DNA from: Rhodococcus oxybenzonivorans
GTDB lineage: Bacteria; Actinomycetota; Actinomycetes; Mycobacteriales; Mycobacteriaceae
Assembly: GCF_003130705.1 (NCBI RefSeq)
Contig: NZ_CP021354.1
Coordinates: forward strand, 1,922,001-1,986,000
Direction of reading: 5' to 3'
Length of the DNA stretch: 64,000 bases
Made by a program: the position numbers and the translations under genes. This document shows positions 38,757-47,098 of the stretch, piece by piece. Each line of letters opens with the position of its first letter. The stretch's first letter is position 1. Below the pieces are notes generated by a model. That model was not told the DNA's origin and did no database searches. It saw nothing but the letters and a program-made list of their open reading frames with translations.

Positions 38757-40016
38757 TCAGTTTCCCCCGCGCCCGTTTTCCTTGTCCTTCTCCTTGTCCT
38801 TGTTATTTCCGTTCCCGCCGTTGTTTCCGTTCCCATTGCCGCTGTTGCCGTTCGGGTTCGGCAGTTCGGGATTCTGCGCCGGTGGGACAGGAACGGGAAC
38901 GCCGACCGACACTGGCGGTGCGACCGGAAGTTCTCCGGTGCCGGTGGGCGTCGGCAGGGGTGTAGGAGCCTGACTCGACGTTTCCGGTGCCACAGCGGGG
39001 CTTCCGCCACCGTCGTTGTTCTGCGAGGCGATCGCCAGGGCGCCCACGATCACTGCTACCACGACAGCGGCGATAGCTGCCAGGATCAGCCCCGTCTTCC
39101 GTGGCCGACGGGGATCGGCCGGGGGGAGTGGGGCCGCAGACAGAGTGGTAGGCGCGAACGCCATGGTTCGAGGTGGCGCGCCCATCGGAGTGGGTGCCGT
39201 TACCCGCCCCGCATTGCCCAGAATTGCGTTGCGCATGGCCGCGGCGTCGCTGAACCGGTGCGCAGGATCGTGCGCCATCGCCTTCTCGACGGTATGCATT
39301 AACCCGGGGTCGAGGTCCGGTCGCACCTCGGACAGCGGGGGAGCGCCGCCTGCCAGGATCGCGCGGGCCAACGACAGAATGTTCTCGCCGACGAACGGGC
39401 GGTGTCCGGCGAGAGCTTCGTAGCCGACAACACCCACCGCGTAGAGGTCGTCGGCGACCGTTGCCGGTTTCTCCGCGATGCGATCCGGGCTCAAATACGC
39501 GACGGTTCCCAGCACCTGACCCGTTGTGGTGTGGCCACTGTCTGCGCTCTTGGCAATGCCGAAGTCGGCGACCTTCACGACACCCGTGCTACTGAACAGC
39601 ACGTTGGCCGGTTTGATGTCGCGGTGCAAGATCCCACAGTCGTGGGCAGCGCCGACGGCGGCGAGTATGTCGGCGAGAATTGCGCGTGCTCGGGCCTCCG
39701 GAAGTGGGCCTCGAGCGATGTCGTCGGCGAGGGTGCGTCCGGGTAACCGTTCCATCACGATGTACGCAACGCCGGCGTCCTCGCCGCAGTCGTGAACGGC
39801 TACCACGTTCGGATGGTTCAACGTGGCCGCCATCCGAGCTTCCACCTCGAACCGTCGCCGGATGTCGGGAATGGACGCATACTCGGGACGCAGCACCTTG
39901 ACGGCGACCGGCCGTCCGAGCCGCAGGTCCCAGCCGTCGTGGACGTCGGCCATCCCCCCTCGGCCCAGCACTGTGCGCAGCTCGTACCGGGCTGCGAGGG
40001 TCTGGGGCGCTGACAT
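38757..40016 (-). CDS. PknB-like transmembrane Ser/Thr protein kinase
   Basis: 419 aa from the ATG at 40016 (a GTG at 40025 is also possible). Kinase domain 11-265: glycine loop LGRGGMADV, Lys40, catalytic HRDIKPANV at 131-139, DFGIAK at 151-156 and the activation-loop threonines TTTGQVLGT. One membrane segment (308-330) leads to an extracellular Pro-rich region that ends in a low-complexity Asn/Gly then Lys/Asp/Glu tail (390-419). It has no PASTA repeats, so the external ligand, if any, differs from that of PknB. It converges with the nhaA fusion gene. Confidence 0.9.
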   Translation of the reverse strand: MSAPQTLAARYELRTVLGRGGMADVHDGWDLRLGRPVAVKVLRPEYASIPDIRRRFEVEARMAATLNHPNVVAVHDCGEDAGVAYIVMERLPGRTLADDIARGPLPEARARAILADILAAVGAAHDCGILHRDIKPANVLFSSTGVVKVADFGIAKSADSGHTTTGQVLGTVAYLSPDRIAEKPATVADDLYAVGVVGYEALAGHRPFVGENILSLARAILAGGAPPLSEVRPDLDPGLMHTVEKAMAHDPAHRFSDAAAMRNAILGNAGRVTAPTPMGAPPRTMAFAPTTLSAAPLPPADPRRPRKTGLILAAIAAVVVAVIVGALAIASQNNDGGGSPAVAPETSSQAPTPLPTPTGTGELPVAPPVSVGVPVPVPPAQNPELPNPNGNSGNGNGNNGGNGNNKDKEKDKENGRGGN

Positions 40017-40144
40017 AGCTTTCACGCTAGCGCCAGCGGTCCCCGCGCGGCCAATGGAGCCGTTGGCGGAGCGCAGTTCCTCTGTCACATGGTGATGCAG
40101 GTCAGGTCCGGGCGCAGGGCCGCGGCGCAGGGTCACCGACCGTC

Positions 40145-40915
40145 GTGCTCGTCTCCGGTGCCATCGCGGCGGCAGACACCTGGAGTGCGGTGTCCGACCC
40201 TTCCGGCGCTCTAGTGCCGAGCGGGCCTGCGGTATACCCGCAGGTGGCCGCCTTCGCCCAGGTCTGTGCGTACGACCGCCCCGGCTCCGCCCGGATAGAT
40301 GACACGTTCACACCATCCACCCCGATACCACAGCCGACCACACCGCGCAACGCTGTCGCCGACCTGCACGCACTCCTGACCGCGGCCGATGTGCCAGGGC
40401 CGTATGTGTTGGCGCGATGGTCCATGGGTGGGCCGATCGCCCGTGTCTACGCGGGTACCCATTCTTCCGACGTGTCGGGCCTGGTCCTCGTCGACGGCAC
40501 GTCGGAGTACCTCCAGGCCGAGTTGACTCCTACCGAGTTCGGGACATTCCTCCAGATGAGCGCGAAGGACGAGCAGGCGGTAGTGGCCCAATGGTCAGAC
40601 GTGGAACGATTCGACCTCGCGGCCGCCTTCGCCGAACTTCGAGCTGCCCCGCCGGTGCCGGACATTCCGGTAATCGTCCTCAGCGCAGACGAGTTCGACG
40701 CAAACGCCATCCGTGCCCGCCTGCCCGCCGATGCGCCACCGGACTATCCCGAAGTGTTCTGGCGGGCGCAACTGGCGTCGCAGAATGCGCTCGCCGGCCT
40801 CTTTCCCCGAGTCGAACACGTCGGACACCAACAGCGAGCACAACATTCACAACCAATCACTGGCCTGATAGTTGGCGCCATCCGCGACCTCGTCGCAGAG
40901 GCCGAGGAGACTTAG
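40145..40915 (+). pseudogene. Alpha/beta hydrolase lacking a normal start (probably 5'-truncated)
   Basis: 256 codons from a GTG at 40145, but the hydrolase-like reading continues upstream of it in the same frame (QGRGAGSPTVVLVSGAI is the usual first strand of this family). It reaches an in-frame stop at 40028 without any ATG, GTG or TTG. The normal N-terminus and signal peptide are missing. The nucleophile is in ARWSMGGPIARVYA; the C-terminal His is probably in VEHVGHQ. Either the gene is truncated, or translation starts internally at 40145. Relatives are secreted lipase/esterase-like hydrolases. Confidence 0.6.
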
Positions 40916-41096
40916 TCGTATGTCTACCTCGGTCCGGGTCGGTGCCTAGGCAGGACTAGGGAAAGCTCCTGTGTTCTCTGCTCCGCCGTTCGGGGAGTCT
41001 GAAGTGACGACGGGCAACGTCGGTGGGCAAGGGCGGATCGGCTCGCCGCATGTCGCCGGCACCGACTGCACCGTGGACACAGCAGAAGGGACTCTC

Positions 41097-41492
41097 GTGC
41101 CGACCGAGACTTCGACAGCTCCCGGACGAGGCCATTCGTCGCTGAGCGCCGCCACGCGTGAGGAGATCGCCACCCTCGTTCCGGGTGACTGGCAGCTGCG
41201 TGCCGCGTGCCGTGGCGCCGATCCGGCGGTGTTCTATTCGCCCGACGGCGAACGCGGTTCGGCTCGCGTCCGGCGCGAAGCGAGAGCTCGGCAGATCTGC
41301 AGGCCCTGCCCTGTGCTCGCGCCGTGCCGCGATCACGCTCTGGCGGCGGGTGAAACGTACGGCGTTTGGGGTGGCTTGACCGAGGCGGACCGTAGGAAGC
41401 CGGCTCACCGACTTCGCCGCGGCGAGCCGACCACTCGGCTCGATCCCTTCGCCTCCGGTCGCAGCCATTCGAGCAACGTCGACTCGCCCTGA
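41097..41492 (+). CDS. WhiB family iron-sulfur transcription factor
   Basis: 131 aa from the GTG at 41097, which has AGAAGGGA a few nt upstream. The four cluster cysteines are Cys38, Cys68, Cys71 and Cys77 (RAACRGADP, then QICRPCPVLAPC), and the family turn GVWGGLTEADRR is at 89-100, followed by basic residues. WhiB proteins bind [4Fe-4S] and act with sigma factors in stress and development. The N-terminal ~30 residues are variable. It cannot be assigned to a numbered WhiB subclass from sequence alone. Confidence 0.92.
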   Translation: MPTETSTAPGRGHSSLSAATREEIATLVPGDWQLRAACRGADPAVFYSPDGERGSARVRREARARQICRPCPVLAPCRDHALAAGETYGVWGGLTEADRRKPAHRLRRGEPTTRLDPFASGRSHSSNVDSP

Positions 41493-41534
41493 CAGTTACG
41501 GTGAGAACACACTGTGCCGAGGTCAGGAGTCGTC

Positions 41535-41864
41535 GTGCCCAAGTTGGAGATCAAGCGGACGTCCGAGCTCACTCGGAAGGAGGTGTCCGACAGACTCATC
41601 GCGCTCGGTGAGGCCCTCGCCAGTGGCTCCGAGGTGGAACTGGGATCGGGTGGCGACTCGATCACCATCGACGTGGCCGACCAGGTTCGCTGGGAGCTGG
41701 AGATCGAGGTCGAAGGTGACCAGATCGAGTTGGAGATCGAAATCAGTTGGCGCGATGGCCCGTCCGGAAACCAGGAGGTCGAGGAGGCTTCAGCCGAATC
41801 GGAGACCGAGGTCCCGGCCAAGCCCGCCCGTCGGGGACGACCGCGCAAGGCTGCGGCCAAGTAG
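41535..41864 (+). CDS. amphi-Trp domain protein with basic tail
   Basis: 109 aa from the GTG at 41535 (CAGGAG 5 nt upstream); a GTG at 41514 is the alternative. Residues 1-75 fit the amphi-Trp domain (KLEIKRTSELTRKEVSDRL and the W-containing VRWELEIEVEGDQIELEIEISW), a small alpha/beta module of unknown role. The C-terminus is acidic, then ends in RRGRPRKAAAK, an AT-hook-like DNA-binding patch. A DNA- or nucleoid-associated role is possible. Confidence 0.8.
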   Translation: MPKLEIKRTSELTRKEVSDRLIALGEALASGSEVELGSGGDSITIDVADQVRWELEIEVEGDQIELEIEISWRDGPSGNQEVEEASAESETEVPAKPARRGRPRKAAAK

Positions 41865-41874
41865 ATCCGTCCAC

Positions 41875-42556
41875 TCACGCCGGTGATATCGGCTGGAATA
41901 GCCTGATTTCGTCATCACCCGGCCGGACGACTCCCGCTGAGGATTCGGGCACCTCGTTCCACGCGCCCTCGAGATCGCGAAGCGGCTCGGACACCACGAA
42001 GCGGGTTTCGCCACGCAGTTCGTGCAGGACCTCGACTTCGGGGTGCAGCGCCCGCAACTTCGAGATGTCGGTGGAGAAGAACAGCGACCTCGACTGCCGC
42101 TCGCTGGAGTAACGGAAGGCCCACAGGGATTCGCCGTCGGTGATCGCGACGGTCATCTGTACCGGATCCTGCACGCCGTACGTGCGACCGACATCCTCGA
42201 CAAAGCCGACCGCACGGGCTACCGCACCGAAGGGATCGTCGACGAGTCCGAACGTGAGGGCCAGGAAGAACAGGGCCTCCGAGTCGGTCGAACCCTCGAT
42301 GTCCGAAAACAGCAGCGGGTCGACGGCCATCAGCTAGGTCGCGTCGGATCTCGTGAAAGCCACGAAGTGCGCCGTTGTGCATCCACAGCCATTTCCCGTG
42401 CCGGAACGGGTGGCAGTTGCTGCGCTGCACCGCCGTCCCGGTGGACGCCCGCACGTGCGCGAGCAGCATCGGTGTTCGCACCTGACCGGCAATTTCCCGG
42501 AGGTTCCGGTCGTTCCAGGCTCTCAACAGTTGGTGCAATCTATGATACTTGCTCAC
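41875..42556 (-). pseudogene. Class II glutamine amidotransferase, C-terminal remnant with frameshift
   Basis: Read on the reverse strand, this is the body of a YafJ-like class II glutamine amidotransferase: AWNDRNLREIAGQVRTPMLL, AHVRASTGTAVQRSNCHPF, MHNGALRGFHEIRRDL, then MAVDPLLFSDIEGSTDSEAL and onward to a normal C-terminus. The two halves lie in different frames; dropping one base near 42334 joins RRDL to LMAVDPLLF exactly. The true N-terminus with the catalytic Cys is missing here and is found at 45377-45463 on the same strand, beyond the inserted element. The gene is therefore broken twice. Confidence 0.85.
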
Positions 42557-42639
42557 CCTTTCTGATTCTCTCCCTCCGTGCGAGTCGGCGAGGCCGCTGT
42601 GTATCGGAACATGCCAGTGGTGGGAGTCCGTAAAGCAGC

Positions 42640-43229
42640 GCGGGGAGGCCGGATAACGCTTCCGGCGTACGGGTTCTGGTCAGCGAGTATGTGATCGCGG
42701 ATCTCGATGCGTATCTCGGTCGACCTGCCTTGACAAGGTTCCGGTCGATCGGGTGGAAGCGTGGTACCGCCGGGTGTTCGGTTCGACTGGGCGGAAGTCC
42801 TCGCTCGCCGATCAGGAGAAGATGTTGCGCGAGAGCGCCACCGGGGTCGTGTACCGGGTGTAGAAGGATCGCGGTTCGGGTGTGCGGGCAACGCGGGCCG
42901 GGTTGGACCGGATGCTCGACGATGCCGCCGAGGGTCACTTCACAGTGGTGCCGGTGGTGTGATGGGGATCGGTTGACCCGGTTCGGGGTGGCGTGGCGTG
43001 GGCGTGGCGTGGCGTGGCGTGGATCGAGCGTTACTTGTCGGTGGTCGGGGTTACGGTCGAGGTCATGCGGGAGTCGGGCGACACGTCGCTAGTGGAGGAG
43101 TTGAGGGATGACTTCATGGGGTTGCTGGCGTCGTTTTCGGGCCGGTTCTACCGGTTGCGGTCGAAGCAGAATCAAACGCCGTCTTCTCGGGCGATGCGGC
43201 AGCACGGCTGCAGGAGGGGTAACCGATGA
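42640..43229 (+). pseudogene. tnpA: IS607-type serine recombinase tnpA, degraded
   Basis: Recombinase fragments appear in shifting frames: VLVSEYVIADLDAYLGRPA, then VPVDRVEAWYRRVFGSTGRK to TGVVYRV, stop (TAG at 42861), SGVRATRAGLDRMLDDAAEG, DRLTRFGVAW, and finally IERYLSVVGVTVEVMRESGD to LLASFSGRFYRLRSKQ. The last blocks match the catalytic and C-terminal parts of the IS607-family small serine recombinase. Defects are one nonsense codon, at least two indels, and a CGTGG repeat expansion of 26 nt (42997-43022) that shifts the frame. The enzyme cannot be made; transposition would need a partner in trans. Confidence 0.75.
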
Positions 43230-43564
43230 ACACAGTGCACACGCAGAAGCAGCAACGAAAAGAACTGATCCACGGCGATCGGGTGTATCGGCTACTCGAC
43301 GTCGGGAAGCTGCGGTTGCCGGACGACGAGATGCTTACCGTCGACGACGTCGTGTTCGACGGGTCGAAAGACCTCGTCAAGGGTGCTGCAGCGGATCTGT
43401 GTGCGGGGGAACTGTCGGAGTTGCGGGTGGTCGGAGTGAACCCCCACGATGACCGTACTTGGTGGGTGCACGCTGGATTGTGCGACGGAACGGGGGGTTC
43501 CTGCTGTTCGAAGAATGAGGCACCGCGCGGATCGCTGACTCTCGTACTCGGTGAGGCGGCATGA
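43226..43564 (+). CDS. Small accessory ORF of the IS607-like element
   Basis: 112 aa with a strong GGAGG ribosome-binding site before the ATG at 43226, overlapping the tnpA tail by 4 nt and with the original tnpB ATG (43561) inside its stop. Unknown family: a mixed alpha/beta protein with basic start, a hydrophobic central DGDRVYRLL-like strand and four Cys residues in the C-terminal third (LCAGEL, LCDGTGGSCCS). Overlaps on both sides imply that it belongs to the element. It is the only intact-looking gene of the three. Confidence 0.6.
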   Translation: MNTVHTQKQQRKELIHGDRVYRLLDVGKLRLPDDEMLTVDDVVFDGSKDLVKGAAADLCAGELSELRVVGVNPHDDRTWWVHAGLCDGTGGSCCSKNEAPRGSLTLVLGEAA

Positions 43565-43567
43565 CCG

Positions 43568-45310
43568 TTGCCGAGGCCGGATTCACTGTGCCGCGTCAGT
43601 TCTCGTACACGACCCGCCCGTACGCGGCGGTCGACGACGCTACCGGCGCCCTCGATCGGGCTCGACGAGATCGATGTTCGTGTCCGGTGGATGCTGAACC
43701 TGATTTCGTGTGCCGAGTCTGAGTTGGTGTCACGGTTGTGGCAACCGGCCACCTTCGATGCCATCGCCGCCGGACGTGACAGTTCGGGCCGGAAGCTCCC
43801 GATGCAGGGGCATGTCGCTGCGGCGCGTCTGGGGTGGAACCCGACCTATCCCCCCGGGGTGTACGTGCCCTCGCGGGTGACCCGGGTGGTCACCTCCCAG
43901 GTTGTCGGCACGCTTCGTACCTTGGCGTACCGGGACCACGCCATCGGGTCGCTGTCGGCCAGGTTCGACCCGGCTACCGGCCGACTGGCACCGCCGACTG
44001 CTGCCGGCGAGTGTGTGCCGTCCGGTTTCGCGCGCGGCGTGGTACGGCAACTCGCAGCGCGCGCCCGCCGGGCCGGAAGTGCGAGCCATGAACGCGTGCG
44101 GATCACCGATGTGCAGACACCGCCGCGAACGTCGGTGATGGCCAGGCTTTCCGCCGCCGATCGACAACTCTCGCAGATCACCGTCGCAGACGGTGTCATG
44201 ACGTTGACGGTGAAACTGCCCACCACAGCCGCCCCGACAGGTCGGGCGCACTGGCGCAGGGTCCGGTTGATCGCCGCGATCCCACCGCACCTGCAGGGGC
44301 GGGCGATCACACACTGGCATCTGCCGACCCTGGTCCTCGACCGCCGAGGTTTGCTGCTGCGCTGCGCTGCCACCGAGCACGTGCCCACCGCTGATCTGAA
44401 CGCGGCAACAACCGCCGTGGGAGTGGATTGGTCACCGGCCACACTCGGAGCGGCCGCGATCGTCACCGAAAGCCCGGACGGATTGGTCTCGGACTACCGG
44501 GGCTTCACCTACGACGACCGGGGTCTGGGGATCAGGCTGGCCCGCCTGCAAGCGGAAGGCCAACACCTGCACCGCAAAGCCGCACGCCTGACGCGGCTCG
44601 CCGCGACCGCACCACCCGAGGTGCGCACCGAACTGGAACAGAAGATCGCGGTCCTCGACGCCCACCGCACCGCGATCGGTGTCAAACGGGGCAAGATCAA
44701 CCGCGAACTGGCATTCCACTTCGGCCGGGAAGTGACCGACTACGCCGCCGCGGCGGGCGCGAAGGTGATCGGGGTGGAAGACCTCAGCACCCTCGAAACA
44801 CGGGGGCATGGTCGGGTGAACAACAATCGGGCCGCGCAGTCCGCCCGCCGCAAAGCCGTCGACGCTCTCGCGCACACAGCCGCAGGGGTCGGTGTGACGG
44901 TGGTGTCCGTCCCGGCACGCGGCACGTCGGCGCTGTGCCCGGGCTGCAACGACAAACTCTCCCGCCCGGGCGGCTACCACCGGGCGTGGTGCGCACGGTG
45001 CAAGGTCGGCGGCAATCGTGATCACGTAGCAGGGGTGAACCTCGCCAAACGTGCACTCCTGGGGCGCAGCACAGCAATCCGCAAACGCGGACAGAACCCA
45101 CAGATCCGGATCGCCGAGCATGCGCCGGTCCGGCAGTGCCGCGACAAGACCAGCCCCACCCCGAGCCGCCCGCGGCATCGCCGGGTCCGCCGCAGTGTTC
45201 CCACCGCGACACCACAGGGGGGTGAATCAGATAAGAATCGTTCCTGCACCTCGAGCGTCGGTGTGGGACACGGTCAAACCTGCACCAGCATCGCATGTTG
45301 TTACGGGTAG
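43568..45310 (+). pseudogene. tnpB: TnpB-type RNA-guided nuclease gene with 5' frameshift
   Basis: The body of this frame contains all TnpB catalytic features: RuvC Asp287 (AVGVDWSP), Glu404 (VIGVEDLS) and Asp485 (GNRDHVAGVN), and the zinc ribbon Cys457/460 and Cys475/478 (numbered from the TTG at 43568). The coupled ATG at 43561 instead reads MTVAEAGFTVPRQFSYTTRP, the expected TnpB N-terminus, and stops early; removing one base at about 43654 joins it to GLDEIDVRVRWMLNLI. So the N-terminal ~30 residues are out of frame. A shortened protein could still start internally. The C-terminal ~80 residues are low-complexity and overlap the right-end hairpins' approach. Confidence 0.7.
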
Positions 45311-45314
45311 CCGT

Positions 45315-45370
45315 GAAGTACGTACTTCTCCAACCTCTGCCACATCAGTGGCAGTAAGTATGAGAGTTAC
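45315..45370 (+). ncRNA. Possible right-end omega RNA (reRNA) scaffold tail
   Basis: Directly after the tnpB stop are a perfect palindrome GAAGTACGTACTTC (45315-45328) and a 7-bp hairpin CTGCCAC-atca-GTGGCAG (45337-45354), followed by ~20 nt to the host amidotransferase sequence. TnpB guide RNAs end at the element's right end and take their guide from flanking DNA, so structured sequence is expected exactly here. The 5' part of such an RNA would overlap the tnpB 3' end. This is inference from position and structure only. Confidence 0.4.
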
Positions 45371-45376
45371 GTAGAC

Positions 45377-45463
45377 GCTCTGATCGATGAGCGAATGTAC
45401 CGGGCGGAACAACAAATCCTCGGCGACCACCGGCTCGCCCGAGTAAGCCATCCATCTACACAT
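45377..45463 (-). pseudogene. Class II glutamine amidotransferase, N-terminal remnant
   Basis: On the reverse strand, the ATG at 45463 starts MCRWMAYSGEPVV, continuing to LLFRPVHSLIDQS (29 residues), the canonical start of YafJ-like class II glutamine amidotransferases, with the nucleophile Cys2. After IDQS the reading becomes unrelated. The body of the gene is on the same strand at 41875-42556, about 2.8 kb away, separated by the IS607-like element. The short open frame continues to 45227, but that part is element sequence. Confidence 0.85.
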
Positions 45464-45635
45464 TTCTCAATTCAAGCAGGATTCTGGCGGTCATTGACCG
45501 TCTCCGGAAGGTGGGATCGGACCCGCATGTTCACCCTGTTCGGATGATTTGCCGTGCGCGGCCAGGTGAAAGGCTGAGCCGACGGCACCCTGGTGGCCCT
45601 GCAGTGTCGACTGTGTGTCGGGGAAGGAAGGTGCG

Positions 45636-47051
45636 ATGTCGACATCCGCAACTAGGGGATCAGTGGCGCATCCGAGCCGTGCCGAACGTGCGCAACGGGG
45701 AGTGGACGCCCGCCGAACCACACCACTGGCCGCATTGGCGGAGCACGTTGTCGCCGATCGGGGCGATCCGGTGAGTCTTCTCGAGAAGCAGGCGGCGGGC
45801 CGGGTACCCGACCTCGTCCCGCTCCGGTACGGACGTATGGCGGCCACGGCGTTCACCTTCTACCGGGGTGCAGCGGCAATCATGGCAGACGACCTCTCCC
45901 GCGCCCCCACCACGGGCCTGCGCACCCAGCTCTGTGGAGACGCGCACCTGAGTAACTTCGGGATATTCGCTACCCCGGAGCGCCGGCTGGCGTTCGATGT
46001 CAACGACTTTGACGAGACACATCCCGGTCCGTTCGACTGGGACGTAAAACGCTTGGTCGCCAGCCTGGCGGTCGCGGCGGACGAGAACGGATTCAGCGCA
46101 AAGAAACGTCGGAAGATCACCCGAGCGTGCGCCGCCGAGTACCGCGAAACCATGACGCGGCAGGCGCAACTGGGGAATCTGGCGGTCTGGTACTCCCACA
46201 TCGAGGCCGCGGCGGGTATCACCGAGCTCCGAGATGAACTCGACTCCGCGGAGAAGAAGCGCGCCCGCAGCGTGTTGAAGAAGGCCCGCCGCCGCGACAG
46301 CGTCCAGGCTCTGTCGAAGCTGACCACCGTCGTTGATGGCACGAGGCGCATCATCAGCACCCCGCCACTGGTAGTCCCGATCGAAGAACTGTATGCGGGC
46401 GAAGACCTCGAGTCGTTGTACCGCGACACCCAGCGGCGACTCGACGCGTACGCTCAAACGCTCCAGAAGGATCGGCGACTTCTCTACGACCAGTTCCACA
46501 TGGTGCAGATCGCCCGCAAGGTGGTGGGGGTCGGCAGCGTGGGTACCCGCACCTGGATCATCCTGATGCTCGGGGCAGACGATGCTGATCCCCTGTTCCT
46601 CCAGGTCAAAGAGGCGAAACGGTCGGTGCTGTCGGATTATGTCGAGTGTCCGTCTTTCGCCACCGAGGGCGAACGAGTCGTCTACGGTCAACGACTGATG
46701 CAGCAAGCCAGCGACATCTTCCTGGGATGGGAACGCGGCGCGGATCTCGAGGGCGTCGAGCACGACTTCTACGTACGCCAGCTCCGCGACGGCAAGGGGT
46801 CGGCGCTGATCGAATCCCAGACGCCCACCGTCATGACGTTGTACGGGCGGATGTGTGCGCGGGCTCTCGCCTATGCGCATGCCCGTGGGGGTGACCGGAT
46901 CGCGGTAGCGGCCTATCTCGGAGACGGTGACGAATTCGACCACGTCATGGCCGAATTCGCCGACACTTACGCCGAACAGAACGTCCGTGACCACAGTGCA
47001 CTGCTCGACGCGATCGATAGTCGCCGCGTCGCCGCCACCACCGACACGTGA
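45636..47051 (+). CDS. DUF2252 family protein (kinase-like fold)
   Basis: 471 aa from the ATG at 45636, with GGAAGGAAGG upstream. DUF2252 hallmarks: CGDAHLSNFGIFATPE and VNDFDETHPGPFDWDVKRLVAS, which resemble the catalytic HxxN and DFD-type loops of aminoglycoside-phosphotransferase/kinase-like proteins. FLQVKEAKRSVLSDY lies in the middle. Function in vivo is not established for the family; small-molecule or protein phosphorylation is plausible. The gene is followed 47 bp later by a DHA2 transporter gene in the same direction. Confidence 0.88.
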   Translation: MSTSATRGSVAHPSRAERAQRGVDARRTTPLAALAEHVVADRGDPVSLLEKQAAGRVPDLVPLRYGRMAATAFTFYRGAAAIMADDLSRAPTTGLRTQLCGDAHLSNFGIFATPERRLAFDVNDFDETHPGPFDWDVKRLVASLAVAADENGFSAKKRRKITRACAAEYRETMTRQAQLGNLAVWYSHIEAAAGITELRDELDSAEKKRARSVLKKARRRDSVQALSKLTTVVDGTRRIISTPPLVVPIEELYAGEDLESLYRDTQRRLDAYAQTLQKDRRLLYDQFHMVQIARKVVGVGSVGTRTWIILMLGADDADPLFLQVKEAKRSVLSDYVECPSFATEGERVVYGQRLMQQASDIFLGWERGADLEGVEHDFYVRQLRDGKGSALIESQTPTVMTLYGRMCARALAYAHARGGDRIAVAAYLGDGDEFDHVMAEFADTYAEQNVRDHSALLDAIDSRRVAATTDT

Positions 47052-47098
47052 AAGCCGCTCGCTGAGAGAGGGTTCGACATGCACAAGGGCCAGACGTC

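Larger units (their letters stand above)
42557..45376 (+). mobile_element. IS607-like element carrying tnpA remnant, small ORF and tnpB
   Basis: About 2.8 kb lies between two parts of one amidotransferase gene (N-terminal part ending near 45377, body beginning near 42517-42556, both reverse strand). It carries a decayed serine-recombinase tnpA, a 112-codon gene and a tnpB in the order normal for IS607-like elements. Ends are approximate. About 38 codons of the host gene are missing between the remnants, so insertion was accompanied or followed by a deletion. IS607 elements lack long terminal inverted repeats, and I see only a weak AAGTAT-containing similarity near both ends. Confidence 0.75.

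Noticed and set aside
40145..40915. Normal full-length alpha/beta hydrolase gene
   Set aside because: Family-like sequence continues upstream of the first usable start, so it is listed as probably truncated.
42541..45365. Terminal inverted repeats of the IS607-like element (GCAAGTATCATAG versus GTAAGTATGAGAG)
   Set aside because: Only about 9 of 13 positions agree and IS607 elements do not need inverted repeats, so this is not used to set the ends.
45660..47084. Long reverse-strand open frame (474 codons) opposite the DUF2252 gene
   Set aside because: It mirrors a well-supported gene, has no family-like motif, and long antisense frames are expected in DNA with this GC content.
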